Below, in pieces: positions 11,727-23,445 of a stretch of 64,000 nucleotides of DNA. Numbering within the stretch: the first letter of the stretch is position 1; each line of letters starts with the position of its first letter. Source of the stretch: Eupeodes corollae (taxonomy: Eukaryota > Arthropoda > Insecta > Diptera > Syrphidae); contig NC_079147.1 of NCBI RefSeq assembly GCF_945859685.1, positions 255,740,572-255,804,571 on the forward strand, given 5' to 3'. Under the pieces are notes generated by a model, which saw only the letters and a list, made by a program, of their open reading frames with translations, did no database searches and had not been told where the DNA came from. The position numbers and the translations under genes were made by a program.

Positions 11727-14555
11727 CCGTAAGACAAACTGGGAGTGATCTAGGGAGTTACTAGCACAACTGCTTTATCACAACCTTCTTAAAAGCTGCT
11801 CCAGTAAAGATGAACTAGACCTTTCTGTGAATCATCTCACCGAAGCCTTTAATGAATTAATGAGAACTTCATGCCCTGTAACCATTTTAAAGGCTAAAAC
11901 GAAACTTCATTGGTGGCGTAAAGAACTAGAACCATTCAGAAAGAGCTGTTGCAAACTCTTCAATAGATCTAAGTACACTAGATCTCCTTCTGACTGGGAC
12001 TTATACAAACAAGCTCTAATGCAATATAAAAAAGAATTAAGGAAGAGTAAGAGGTCTTCTTGGAGAAACTTTTGTGGTAAAAAATGCTTCAGAAGCCTCA
12101 AGACTCAGGAAAATTCTCTCAAAAAGTCCAACAATACCTAGTGCTTTAAAGACAGAAGCAGGCACGTGGAATATCACAGATGAAGAATCTTTTAACCTGT
12201 TATTAGACACCCACTTTCCAGGTAGCTCTAACATACTCAACGACTTAACATCAGAGTCTCAAGCTTCTACAAGCGATTTAGTTGATCTAATAACGCGGGA
12301 AAAACTGCAATGGGCCATAGACAGCTTTGATTCATATAAATCTCCAGGACCAGACGGAATCATTTCGGCCGAACTACAAAAATGCTCAGACATGACCATT
12401 CCACTATTGGAAATTATTCTGACAAGCTGTTTAAGGTTCAGATATGTTCCCAGAGCCTGGAGAATGACAAAAGTAGTCTTCATTCCTAAAGCAGGGAAAC
12501 CTTCCCACGTTAACCCTTAAGATCTACGACCAATCAGCCTATCATCCTTCCTTCTTAAAACCTTGGAAAGATTGATTGAAATAACATCAGACATAACTTA
12601 AAACCATGTCTCATTTCCGCAGCTCAACATGCTTACTCTAAGGGAAAATCAGTAGAATCAGCACTTCGTCATGGTACGTATTGTTGAATATTCTTTCGAA
12701 TACAAAGAATATAACTTAGTAGCGTTCCTAGATATTGAAGGAGCTTTCAAAAACGTCAGTAACCAGGCGATCACAACAGCAATGGATAAGCTGAAATTAA
12801 AGAAATCACTCATAGATCTTATAAGTCCCATGCTCAAAAGCAGGACAATAATTTCTAACATGAGAAGTTTGACTACCACCAGATCGGTGAATCGAGGCAC
12901 TCCCCAAGGTGGGGTCCTTTCGCCTCTTTTATGGAACATGGTAGTAAACGACCTACTTACATCATTGAAAGCAGAGGATTGCCTATGCTGACGACGTTGC
13001 AATATCCGTATCTGGGAAGCACCCCCAAGGCTAAGCAATGTGTCTTGGACGTCAATCCACATAAAACAGAACTAATATACTCTTTTCGAGAAGATATAGA
13101 ATTCCTCAGATTAGCCCACCCAAGATTAGAGGAATACCATTAAGCTTTTCCGATCAAGCTAAATATTTAGGCCTCATTTTAGACAAAAACCTAAAGTGGT
13201 AGGCAAATATTGATGAAAGGGTAAAAAAGGCTACTGTACCGCATTTTACTTGTAAAAAGGCCATAGGATCAAAATGGGGCTTCTCCCCAAAAATAAACCC
13301 ACTGGCTATACACTTCGGTAATCAGACCGATACTCATTTATGGAGCTGTCGTATGGTGGACCGCACTGGACAAGATGGTAAATCTAAATAAGCTCATCAA
13401 AGTCAAAGCGGTCAGCAGGTATCACAGGAGCACTTCGCTCAACACCAACCGCAGCCTGGAAGTGCTTTTAAACCTAACACCACTTGACATCTTCTCCAAA
13501 AAGGTGGCTGCCAACTCATAACAACAATACTGGATATACTACTATTCTAGACAGTTTCAGATCTATCCTGATGGCTTAGACTATACCACCCCAAAAATGG
13601 TATTCGGTAAAAGCTTCCATGTGTCCATCCCTTCAAGATCCTCCTGAGAAGAAGAGAGACCCCTGGAAGACGATGCAGTACACTTCTATACAGATGGTTC
13701 AAAGACCGATCACGGAGTTGGAAGTGGTATCTCTTCAGAACAACTGAATCTCAGTCTATCATATAGACTTCCCAATCAATGCAGTGTATTTCAGGCAGAA
13801 GTAATGGCAATTAAAGAAGCACTATCCTGGCTCAAAGAAAACGTTATATCTTGGAAGGATATACCGCATCTGTCTCCACAAACTCTCAAATAGTCCACGA
13901 TTGTCGATCATCTCTGAATAAGATGACGAAACAGTTTAATATTCACCTCATTTGGGTGCAAAGCCGATGAGGTCGCCAAAAACGGTACACTTCTGCCTTA
14001 TGTTAGACAAAAACATAACATAGGAACACCACTTGCTACATGCAAATATCTTCTCAAGCAATATGCTCTAGAATCAACAAATGCTAGATGGTCACAGAGA
14101 ACCACCTTCCTTGCAACCAAGCAAATATGGCCAAGCATAGAATTAAAACAGTCAAAAGGCTTGATATCACTGAGCAGACAAAGTATACGCTCTACAATTG
14201 GAGTAATAATGGGACACTGCCTCATAGGAAGACATTTTCTGAGGCTAGGGGTCTACACAAATGACTTCTGTAGAAGCTGCATGGACGAGGAGCAAGAGGA
14301 AACAGTCCAACACCTTCTATGTTCAAGTCCAACACTCTCCATTAGAAGGAATAACTTTCTCGGTAATCCCTTCTTCGATAATACCACTGGCAACGATTGC
14401 CACATAACGTTTCTCTAACTTTATTAAAAGTACAAAATGGTTTGTTTAAGTTCATTACTTTCCCATGAGTAACATCATTAGTGGTATCACAATGGACCCT
14501 TCAGGTCTACGTGCGTCAGTGACATCTGGACAGCCACTCCAACCTAACCTAACCT
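11727..14555 (+). mobile_element. LOA-clade non-LTR retrotransposon, 5'-truncated, left arm only
   Basis: Domain order is end of endonuclease and linker (11735-12140); RT fingers with SFDSYKSPGPDGI (12325-12360) and LRPISLSSFLLKTLERLIE (12522 on); RT palm with FLDIEGAFKNVSNQA (12725) and RGTPQGGVLSPLLWN (12893); YADD encoded at 12984-12995 after a frameshift; RNase H with FYTDGSK (13684) and FQAE (13790); and a C-terminal CCHC cluster beginning CRSC (14268). It ends in a short CCTAA run. An RNase H domain after RT and the FLLKTLERLIE motif fit the LOA clade. It is flanked by a 15-bp duplicated target, and the right arm keeps the empty site at 41684-41698. Multiple frameshifts make it inactive. 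Confidence 0.88.
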
Positions 14556-14570
14556 AAGTAAGGAAATTCA
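14556..14570 (+). repeat. Target-site duplication, 3' side of LOA insertion
   Basis: AAGTAAGGAAATTCA directly follows the element's CCTAA-type tail and is followed by ATACCCAAG, which also follows the single copy of this site in the right arm. This fixes the insertion boundaries to the base. Confidence 0.9.
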
Positions 14571-16750
14571 ATACCCAAGTATAAAATAAGGAACCATTTT
14601 TTCTTTAAAAATTCAATAATAGTGAGTTTCACTTTAAAGAAGTCACTAGAAGTTCATATAAGTAAATTTTGCATATTATTTTATCGGGTATTAAGTATCT
14701 CGGAAATAAATGACTGTAATAAAAAGCGAATTTCGTTCTTCTTAAACATTGTCTAAAATTTCTGTTAATCCCATTATTGACTTTTATGCTTTTTCCAAAG
14801 TATTGTCTCTCATGCTGGATACAAGTTGAAATCAAAATAAAAGAACAAATTTTAAGAAAAGTTTCAGTTTTATTTTTTCGAATACCAAATTTTTTAAGTT
14901 TTTGTAATCAGTCCAATTTTTCGAATGTAAAATTTTGACATTTCTTGACGTTTCAAGGTCCCTAAAGTTGAAATAAAAGATTTTAAGAGAGATGTCTGTG
15001 CGTGCGAGTGAACGTACAGACGTACTTCCGTACGTTAGCGACTTTTTTTTGTTGCCCATAGCTCAAGAACAAGTAGAGATATGGACGCCAAATACAAATA
15101 AAAAACGTAAAAAAACACTACATACAAAATAAAATCTAGAGAAAATGGTACGCAAGAATGTATCCGTAACAGCAAAAAGGTCCTCTTAAGATATTGAACT
15201 TTTCCATATGTTAACGAAATGTAACGAACAGTTCTATTTTTTTTTTTTTTCAATTTAGTAATGAAAAGTAACATATTCATTTTAAGGCATTATAGGACAT
15301 CTAGACCACAAGGGTGCAAAAGAATATTAGAAGTTTGTTTAGGAAACGGGATGAGAACATACATACAATATTTTTTTTAAAGGCACATAATTTGAAAATG
15401 TTAACTTTGCAGAGTTTTAGATGTGACATCGGCTCAAGAGTCCACTGATTTTGTATGCTATATATATCAAAACTGTTTTTATAAAAATTCAAAGTATTTT
15501 CCTTGTTTGTTCAGTATAACTCGTGGTTTTTTCGTATCAGTTTTGTATTCTGCGTCAGTAACATCTCGATAAATAGTCCAGCAAAAGCCCTCCAATATTG
15601 AAGAGTTCCAATGGTCATGATACCCTTTTTACTTACTGGCGAAGCCCCTGCCATACACATCGGTAAAAGCTCCGCAATTATCCGGAATGAACTTCAAGTG
15701 GATTTTCATAGACATATTGCAACCCAATTGTTGCTATGATGACAGCATATTTTTGAAAAGTTCAGCATAGTTGTCACTTTACTTATTTCCAAGAAAATTT
15801 TGTGCGACAAGGCGAAAATCATCTCAAGCTTTTATTTCCTTTTCATCTAGAATCGATTCAAAGTTGGCATCCTTAAAAATATCTACAAGTACTTACTTTG
15901 TCTTTAGCCTTACTTAGTCTTGAACATTTTTTGTGAAAGTATTGAAAAGCAGCTCCATCTCTTTTTATTGCTATTACGAAATTTGTATGAGTCCTAGCTT
16001 TATATACAAGGGTGGAAGTAACGCCTTTTGTGGATCAACTTGAACGTCATATTTTTTTGCTCAGGCTTTTTGCTCTTTTACGACTGTCAAGCAGCAGAGT
16101 AACGTTTTTAAAATTTTTGCAAACTTGAGTTGGTGTTTATCATATTGAATCCGCATAAAATCAGTTTTTATATTTTCATAAATCGAAGGTAAAATATTTC
16201 TGTTATGTAACAGCACATGTTTTAACTTAACCAATATCGTTAAAGTCTTGTTCCTCAAAAAGTACAAACTAAAATTTAATTTACTTTTAATTTCAACATT
16301 GAATAACTCTTAATTAATTTATTACATTGAATTTCCTTTCAAAATTTGTATTGTTCATTTCTGTGCATTGGTTTCTTCAGTGTTTCCAAACTTTCAAATC
16401 TTAAAAACATTCCTTAGTTAATTTCGACAAAAATCAAAAATCACATTTTTGTAAAAACAAAATAACTTCTATCCATTTTTTTGTATTGGAAACAAAAACG
16501 TTTACAATGCACGTCAAAATTAAATTAAAGAACATTGTATAAGAATAATATAATAACTGTCGTAGCCAATCTTGATTTTGAACACATGTCAACTCAAAGC
16601 CGTGAAATAAAGTCAAGTAAAATGAGACCAACTGTCAAATAATAAGAAATAAGGCCATTTTTCATCGGGTGGTCATATCGTACTCTGACAAAGTTAAATA
16701 AGGCAAAAAGGTTTTAACAAATAAGATCAACTTATTTTTACGCTAGGTAA
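14571..16750. other. AT-rich DNA without genes, mirrored at 35100-41683
   Basis: This is AT-rich sequence with no recognisable coding content. It includes a fragment (14876-15110) of the dispersed AT-rich repeat described at 1268-2690. At about 15035-15040 the right arm carries an RTE insertion that is absent here. From about 15040 to 15165 the left arm has roughly 125 bp where the right arm has about 1.3 kb of the same AT-rich repeat, which suggests an internal deletion on the left. From 15165 to 16750 the two arms align closely again. Confidence 0.65.
14876..15110 (+). repeat. Fragment of the dispersed AT-rich repeat
   Basis: This matches 1340-1520: a stretch reading TTTCTTGACGTTTCAAGGTC is followed by a CGTGCGAGTGAACGTACAGA segment and GCCCATAGCTCAAGAAC. 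The mirror copy in the right arm is split by an RTE insertion into 41229-41420 and 37830-37878. The 172-bp units of the full repeat are absent here. Confidence 0.75.
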
Positions 16751-16804
16751 CTCACTGCTTGGGCACACTATAGGATTTGAGATAGGTGCGACATTTGTGT
16801 ATTA

Positions 16805-17055
16805 ATGGCAAATCATACTGTAATTGATAAATCTAACTTGTTTGCAAGGCAGTTCACTGAAAATTCCACCTTCCCAGATAGTGTCATGGCTCCCTCAGTT
16901 CTTGAACGCGTAAATGATTCTATGGGACCAATCTATTTTCGTGCTCGTACTGTGGTGAGAGTTCTTAAGGATCTCAACATTCATAAATCCGCTGTTCCGG
17001 ATTGTATTCCCGCTATTATTCCGAAGAGGTGGTCTTTCACGCTAGCAAAAGCTTT
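16805..17055 (+). pseudogene. LINE reverse-transcriptase N-terminal remnant fused to gypsy pol
   Basis: A 99-residue frame contains LFARQFTENSTFPDS, then VRVLKDLNIHKSAVPDCIPA, which is the conserved entry of a jockey-type LINE reverse transcriptase (the usual SSGPDGIP-like motif, here VPDCIP). Shortly after LAKAF the reading switches into sequence upstream of an LTR-element pol. The same fusion occurs in the right arm (34810-35058 minus), where the equivalent reads SAGPDSIP and the frame is longer (125 residues). The junction therefore predates separation of the two arms. No YxDD region of this LINE is present. Confidence 0.7.
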
Positions 17056-17059
17056 TTCA

Positions 17060-19735
17060 TCTATAAATCAAAGGAACTCTGGAAAAGCTGGTTTCCAGAA
17101 ATGAAACGTATGAAGAGCCGCCTGATTCTGTCGAATTCTTTACAAAAATCCTGTTGATGTGCATGAAATGATGAAGGCCAAGAGCTTGAAATATCCGAGA
17201 AAGACCAACTCAACTCCTTAATTGCAAAGTATGGAACAGTTTTCCAACCATTTGCTGAGCCGACACCTTTTGCAGAACACAGAATAAATACTGGCACTCA
17301 TCCACCAATAGCTAACACTCATTACAGGCTGTCAAATACAAGAAAGAACCAGCTTAAAGACTCCCTCGACCAAATGCAAAACCAAGGTATAATTGAAAAA
17401 TGTGAATCACCATGGGCAGCTACATTCGCATATGCATCGACTACCACGCTCTTAATAAAATCCATCAGATCAACACCCGTTTCCAAGAATTGGTGATACT
17501 CTCCATGCTACAAAAAGTACAAAATATAAAACTACACTCGACCTCCAAAGTGGTTTTTATATAACACCATTTGGTATGTTCCGTTTCCGCCGGATGCCCT
17601 TTCGACTACGTAGCGCTCCTGCTACTTTTATAAGACTTATGGAAAAATTTCGAAACGGGCTTGATTCTGCAAACAGTTGGCTACTCATTTATTTGGACGA
17701 TATCATCATTTGCTCCAGCAGTTTCTCTGAACACTGTGAATATCTAACCAAAGTCTTTAAACGTTTTGTACTGTTTCAACTCAAAGCCAACAGAGATAAA
17801 TCAAAATTTTGTTGTGCAACCCTGAAGTATCTAGGACACTTGATTACTAATCTTGGTATAAAAGTTGATCCTGAAAAAACTGCAGCTATTTCAAACCGTA
17901 CGGAGCCAAGAAACGTTAAAGAGGTACTATCTTTTCTGCAAACCTGTTCCTGTGGTATCGTCATAGAAAATTTTACGGGGATTTCAAAACCACTAAGCAA
18001 CCTCACCAAAAAAAATATTACCTGGAAATGGGAAACTGAACAACAGAACGCTTTTGACGCATCGAAGCTAGCGTTAATATCAGCACCGGTACTCCAGCAA
18101 GTTTGTGAAGAAAAACCCTTCTATCTCAAAACGGAGGGTAGTAGCTATGCCATAGGGGCAGTTTTGGTCCAGGGGGAGAAGCAAAACGAACATCCAGTCG
18201 AATACATATCCAGATTGTTAACAGATGCAGAACGTAACTACTCGACGACAAAGCGCGAAGCCTAAGCAATCATCTAGGCAGTCTTCGCTGGTACATCAAA
18301 GGTTCCACGGTCACGCTCCTGACAGACCATCAACCCCTAAAATGGTTAATGAGCTTAAAGTCTCCAATCGGAAGACTAGCTCGTTGGTCCTTACAACTTC
18401 AGCCATACAATGTGGACATCAAATACACCCCTGGCAATACAAACAAAGTCGGCGTCACTCCTGTGAGATCTGCAACGTTGGAATCGATATACCATCTAGA
18501 AAAGCAAAAGAGACGCACAATTTGAGGACACTTAAATAAAATCAATTATGGCCTCTTTTGTAGGAAATAACGAAGGTCTACACCGGTGGACAGCTAAAGG
18601 CTACATCATGAATGACGGTGTTCTTTATAGATATTCACCTGAATCTGATTCCGAAGATGCCCAGTTAGTAGTTTCAACTAAAGAACGCTCTGGTATATTG
18701 CATTCTAACCACGACATTGCCACAGCAGGACATTATAGTGTGGACAGAACTATTGCCCGGATTATGAAACGGTATTACTGGCCCCGAATGACATAAATAA
18801 GCATGTGGGAAAGTGTCTCGAGTGTCAGCGATATAAGCCGACAAACAAGAAACCTCTGGGTCTATTACAAAGAGTAGCAAGTAACCAACGCTTCGAGGTC
18901 TTGGCTGTTGACTTATTCGGGCCTTTTTCCAAAAAACCAAAGAAGGCAACCAATGCATCTTTATCATTGAAACGTTGCCAGTAGGTGGACAGAAATGTTT
19001 CCACTAAAAGAGGCCACTGTAGATAATTGAGCGCTAACGCTTCTCAATGAAGTTTTCTTAAGATACGGTACTCTAGACGCCTCATATCAGACAACGGAGT
19101 ACAGTTTATATCCGCTCTCATGCAGCAACTGGTTTATTGGTTGAACATTCAACACAAGTTAACTCCACTATACCACCCTGAATGCAACCCGGTTGAAAGA
19201 AAAAATCGGGATATAAAAACTCAACTAGCAACCCTAGTCGGAAACGAACATAACACGTGGGATGAAAACTTACCTGCTATCCGATTTGCCATGAACACCT
19301 CTAAATGTCAAAGTACAGGGTATTCGTCAGCAAATTTAACCTTCGGCCGTGAATGCAGAACAATCGATGACGTAAACAATGACCTAAGAACTATTGCGGA
19401 ATCTGAGAATTTCATTCCGCAGAAAACACCAAATCTGGTAAAGCTATCCGAAACCCTTCAAATCGCCCGTGAAACCACCGACAAAAACACAAGACCACAA
19501 CAAAGCCTACGTGGATAAGAAGAGACATCCACAAGCCGTTATAAGAGTGGGAGATGAGGTAATGGTAACGAGTAATGTTTTGTGTAAAGCAACCAAAAAT
19601 ACAACACCGAAATTTGTACCACGAAAAGATGGCCCATATGTAGTCATAAACAGAGTCTGGTCATCATCTTATCAAATCCACCATAAGGACGAAGTTTTTC
19701 CAAAACTCACCTCATTGTCTCACTCTTCAGTCTAA
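17060..19735 (+). mobile_element. Ty3/gypsy LTR retrotransposon pol remnant, left copy
   Basis: Order is RT, RNase H, integrase. RT includes FGMFRFRRMPFRLRSAPATF (17570-17630) and a YLDD active site (near 17689-17705). A 229-residue frame runs on into RNase H with AIGAVLVQG (18148 on) and a stop near 18265. Integrase shows an HHCC zinc region (H...GHYSVDR 18700-18745, CLECQRYKP near 18820), core segments (LAVDLFGPF, SDNGVQF) and NPVERKNRD (19185). About 30 bp is missing upstream in RT (near 17420) compared with the right copy, and there are many frameshifts and stops. No gag, env or paired LTRs were found. Inactive. Confidence 0.85.
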
Positions 19736-20150
19736 GAATATAAGTGAATCCAAAATAATTGCCCTCCAGGCTTTAAATGCTGAATAAACGAAAACAAGAC
19801 CAAGACATTTCACCATTTTCTTACTTTGGGCCATGTTTCGATCGGAACTCGAGGTCAGAAACTTGGGTTCATATAAAGAACATATTATAAACAATATTAT
19901 TATATATTTTAAGTAATGAGATATTATCATCACCATCGGCTCGACAGCAAGGACCCGGTCCTGGTCTCATTCAATAAATTTCTCCATTTATTGCGATTCC
20001 GAGTAAGCCCAAAGGCGCTCATCGCCTCCTGGTCCACACCAGCATCTGTCACGCTGTATTATATAGTAAAATGTATTTTAAAACATTATCTGGGCTTCTT
20101 CATTTTTGATATTAAACAAAAGTTTGCACTCTAAATGCTGAGGTGCCTTT
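19736..20150. other. Region downstream of gypsy integrase, possibly 3' LTR-derived
   Basis: AT-rich sequence then a short GC-richer part (19936-20060) follow the integrase end. It is nearly identical to 31790-32184 in reverse complement. It sits where a 3' untranslated region and LTR would be expected, but no second copy of an LTR is present in either arm upstream of the element, so this cannot be confirmed. Confidence 0.35.
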
Positions 20151-23100
20151 AAAGCATTCTCAGAAACAACAAGCAATACAATTAAAGATTTTTTAAGATA
20201 AAATCTCTGTCCACCAAAACCCCTGCAGAAACATAACCTGTTTATCTACAAATTAAATTAATTCATTATCTTTTGAGATTTCTAACAAGCTTTTTGGTTT
20301 TGCAAACCCCTTTAATAAATAAACCCACACACAAACCTACCTAACGCATTAATCCAATAGCATCCAAAAAATGGAAAAACAAAACTCAAAGCTTTAACTT
20401 CAAAATCAATTATCGTATTAAGATCAACTTTATGGTTGAATAGTCGTCATCCTATTTGCCCTTTTACTCCATAATTACATAAATACCCCTCTCGACGAGA
20501 GCTGACAACGATGGACGAATGGACGGACGGACGCACGACTCAATGGGTGAGGTGCGAGTACAAAGGGACTTTAGAGAAAAGCGAAAAGGGAGGACCTGGA
20601 GCAGGACATCAATTTGATATAGAAAATCGAATTGGACCTTTTTTTCGGTCCATATCCAATTCTCAATCTGATTAAGAATTGATTCAACACAGTAGACCGT
20701 ATACAGGACCAAAAACCAATAGATATAACCGAAGTGACAAAAGGACGAAGGAACACGATAATTTACTTAGCCAATTCAAGTATTGTCCTCTTTTTTTTTT
20801 AATCCATTTAATGGCTATGATGCTACCTAAACTATTCCTATATACAAATCCTTCAGTCGATAGTCAGGCATGGTGATGAGATGAGGTGAATTGAGTCAAG
20901 GGAGAATGGGAAAAGAATCCTCTCAGCTGATGCTGGTTAGCTTACTAATTTAACGCTTGAATGTGATTTTCGGTTTTGAGCCATCATACTCAACTCGACT
21001 TGCATTTTTATATATATTGAGAAAAAGGACATAGACACATCTGCTTTCTGGCGTTGACAGAACTTTTCCCGGTGCACTTTTAAGTGCAGTTATTCCCAAA
21101 GTGAATATTTACTTCCTTGGAAAGTTAGTTTCAAGTAAATGAAAGGACACTCAGCAAAAATAGAATAAACCAACGACGAGCGACGCTTTGCCAAAGTCGC
21201 CCCCTTTCCGTCAAGAGAAAGCACAAAGAGAGGAAGTGGCAGTTGTGTGTGCTGTGTTGTGCGGTAGTCTGTTAAAGGAAGCCCAGAAGACCAGACCATA
21301 CCAGACCATCACCAGGACCAGGACCAGAGGAGAAGTGCCATCTGTGATGACATTTAAAATTATGGAAAACTTTTTAATTTGCTTCCCCAAAGATGACGAC
21401 GACCAAGACGAAGATGAAGATGACAACGAGGCCGACAAAGGCGCAAAGGGTGCAAAAGGACGAAACTTTGTTTTCTTTTTCTTAACATCTTGTTGAATCG
21501 TTCAAGCATCAAAAACACCATCACAAACGTCAGAAGCGCCTCAAGTCTTTCTCATTTCTTAGGCCAAAGATTACGACCGTCATCGTCACCACTGCCACCA
21601 CCAATACCACCATCGCACCGCCATCGTCGCCACCAAAAAAGCCCGCCAAAGTTTGGTGTCATTTTGACAGGAAGAGGGCGAAAGAGAAAGAAGAGTATAC
21701 TGGTGCTGTGCTGTGTAATAAATCCAGTTGCATCTGACGGGCAGACAGATAGCATCCTGCATTTAAACTTTCCTCAGCCTTGTACACGGGCATGCATTTG
21801 TGTAAATAGTGTGAGAGAGCTCTAGTCTGGGCCGCCACCGCCATTCTGATGCCTGAACAACTTTTCCAAACACATTAACCAATGCTACAACGAAATCCTT
21901 TTAGAAACTCCTCGGCATATCAGCCTCGGATTCGGCTTTGGACTCGGATTCGGCTTGGGCCTCACAGCCTCGCATCGCTGCTAACTAGAAATTGTGTGGA
22001 AACTGAAAAGTTCCTCACTTCTTATCTCTCTCTTTCGTACTTGAATTAAACAATAGTCAGGGTGTCAGGATCAGGATTCAGGACAGGCCAGCCACACGGC
22101 ACCGCACTACACCACACTTTTCACAAGTTTCACTCAATCACTCACTTTCTGTGTGAGTTTTCTGGGTGTCGTGTCGGTGTCGGTGACTGTGAAGGAGTCG
22201 GTGTCTCTGTTCTTTTGGCACTGGCAGTGAGATTCTTCTTGAAATTATGCGATTCAAGGACCCAAATTTGCCACATTTTGGGGTTCTTGTGGCGATAGTA
22301 TTGTGGTTATATGGAATCTATGGGAAAATGTGTCTGAGAATGCAGCAGGACATCAACATAAAGATTTAAGTTTTTGGTTTGGTTTTCGAGGCTTTTTCCG
22401 GACTAAGATTTTTTTTTGTTTTTCTTTTAATTTTTGCTTCGGCCTTAAAATAAAAATAAAAAAGAAGGAAGTTGTGGAGTGACCCAATTTGAGAAAGTTT
22501 CATTTTGCTTGTTTTACATATTTTTCTTTGTTTTTATTTGTTGGATTCTGTTCGGGGTCAGAAGTGAAAAGTTAGTATTTTATAGAACTTTTAATTGCAA
22601 TAAAGTTTTGGGTGAATTTATTTTTGGATATTTCTTCGAGGCATTTAAATCAGACGAATTAAGTTGAAAACTTTTGTTATTGCTAACGTATACCGTCAGC
22701 AATATTGTCGTCGTCCTTCGTACGTCGAAAGCCGCCGCGCCGCTCGTAGTTGCTCCGGTCATTTGTTGAAAGGAGAGAGAAAGGAATTTTAAATAAAAAG
22801 GTGAAGGTTTCAGTTTTCAGTCTTTTGAAAGCAGTTAATGGAATTAATTTTAACAGCTTTATTTTGTTTCAATGTGTTTTTGTTTGGATTATGTGTATTT
22901 TCCTTAAAGTATTAAAGTATCCTGTAACTTTTGTATAGAAGAATTTAAAATATCTTTTGTTGTAAAAAATGCCTTGACCTGGGTTTTGCCATAATTCTCA
23001 GAAATAGGGTTCTGTGAAATAGTTGAAAATCTAAGACATTTAGAAATTGGTATTGAAATTAACAGTACTTTACGAAACAATTTGGAGCCAAAATTTAAGC

Positions 23101-23160
23101 TTTTCAGGTGGTCCACTTTTCAAGATTGAATGAAATCAAATATTTAAAATCTTTAGTATA
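20150..23160. other. Non-transposon block, candidate host locus or regulatory region
   Basis: This is the only sizeable stretch without transposon signatures. It contains simple-sequence-like runs typical of fly non-coding DNA: GGAC-type repeats (20515-20535), GATGAC/GACGAA-rich sequence (21390-21450), ACC/ATC-rich sequence (21570-21640), GATTCGG repeats (21920-21960), GGTGTC repeats (22160-22215), and a CpG-dense patch (22690-22765). Short open frames (22062-22298, 22479-22667, 22750-22938) are nearly or fully identical in the other arm but so is the surrounding DNA, so this is not evidence of coding. A promoter and first non-coding exon is possible but unproven. Confidence 0.45.
22685..22765. 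promoter_or_regulatory. CpG-dense patch, possible promoter core
   Basis: A short segment with a concentration of CG dinucleotides (for example CGTCGTCCTTCGTACGTCG, then GCCGCCGCGCCGCTCG) stands out against the AT-rich surroundings and is perfectly kept in the mirrored copy at 29240-29320. Such a patch can mark a promoter or 5' leader in insects. No downstream gene can be identified, so this is a weak call. Confidence 0.25.
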
Positions 23161-23167
23161 ACAGGAT

Positions 23168-23438
23168 ATATTACCCGTGGCGTGATTGTTAGTGCGTTGA
23201 ACTGTCATGCCAGAGGTCTTGGGTTCAATCCCTCGCTGTGCCATCTTAAGTTTTCGGGTATTGCCTCTTGCGAGAAATTGACATTTCCCAAAAGAGTAAT
23301 TCTTGTCATGAAAAGTGCTTTCTCGCTTGGATTCGGCTTTTACGAGTACCTGTACAACAGGAATGGTTGAAAATTGTAAGTAACTAGGCCCTAGTTCTCA
23401 ACGGACTGTTGTACCACCTAATTTATTTATTTATTTTC
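23168..23438 (+). mobile_element. tRNA-derived SINE, left copy with intact B box
   Basis: The head reads TGGCGTGATTGTTAGTGCG (A-box-like) and GGGTTCAATCC (B box, 23221-23231), the internal pol III promoter of tRNA-derived SINEs. The body ends in CTAGTTCTCAACGGACTG then TTGTACCACCT and a (TTTA)n tail. ACAGGAT at 23161-23167 recurs at 23439-23445 as a target duplication. The mirror copy is at 28584-28852. The 29-bp 3' end (23391-23419) matches the RTE 3' end in 23 of 29 positions. Confidence 0.85.
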
Positions 23439-23445
23439 ACAGGAT

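Noticed and set aside
14541..14555. CCTAA repeats as an interstitial insect telomere tract
   Set aside because: Only three units, at the 3' end of a LOA element immediately before its target duplication. This is the element's own tail.
19736..20150. Complete gypsy provirus with paired LTRs
   Set aside because: No matching repeat is present upstream of the pol remnant in either arm, and gag is absent.
22479..22938. Identical short proteins in both arms as conserved small genes
   Set aside because: The surrounding DNA is equally identical, so duplication explains it. No start context, domain or splice pattern supports coding.
23178..23245. Functional tRNA gene
   Set aside because: A and B boxes are present but the sequence cannot fold as a full cloverleaf and continues into a SINE body with target duplications.
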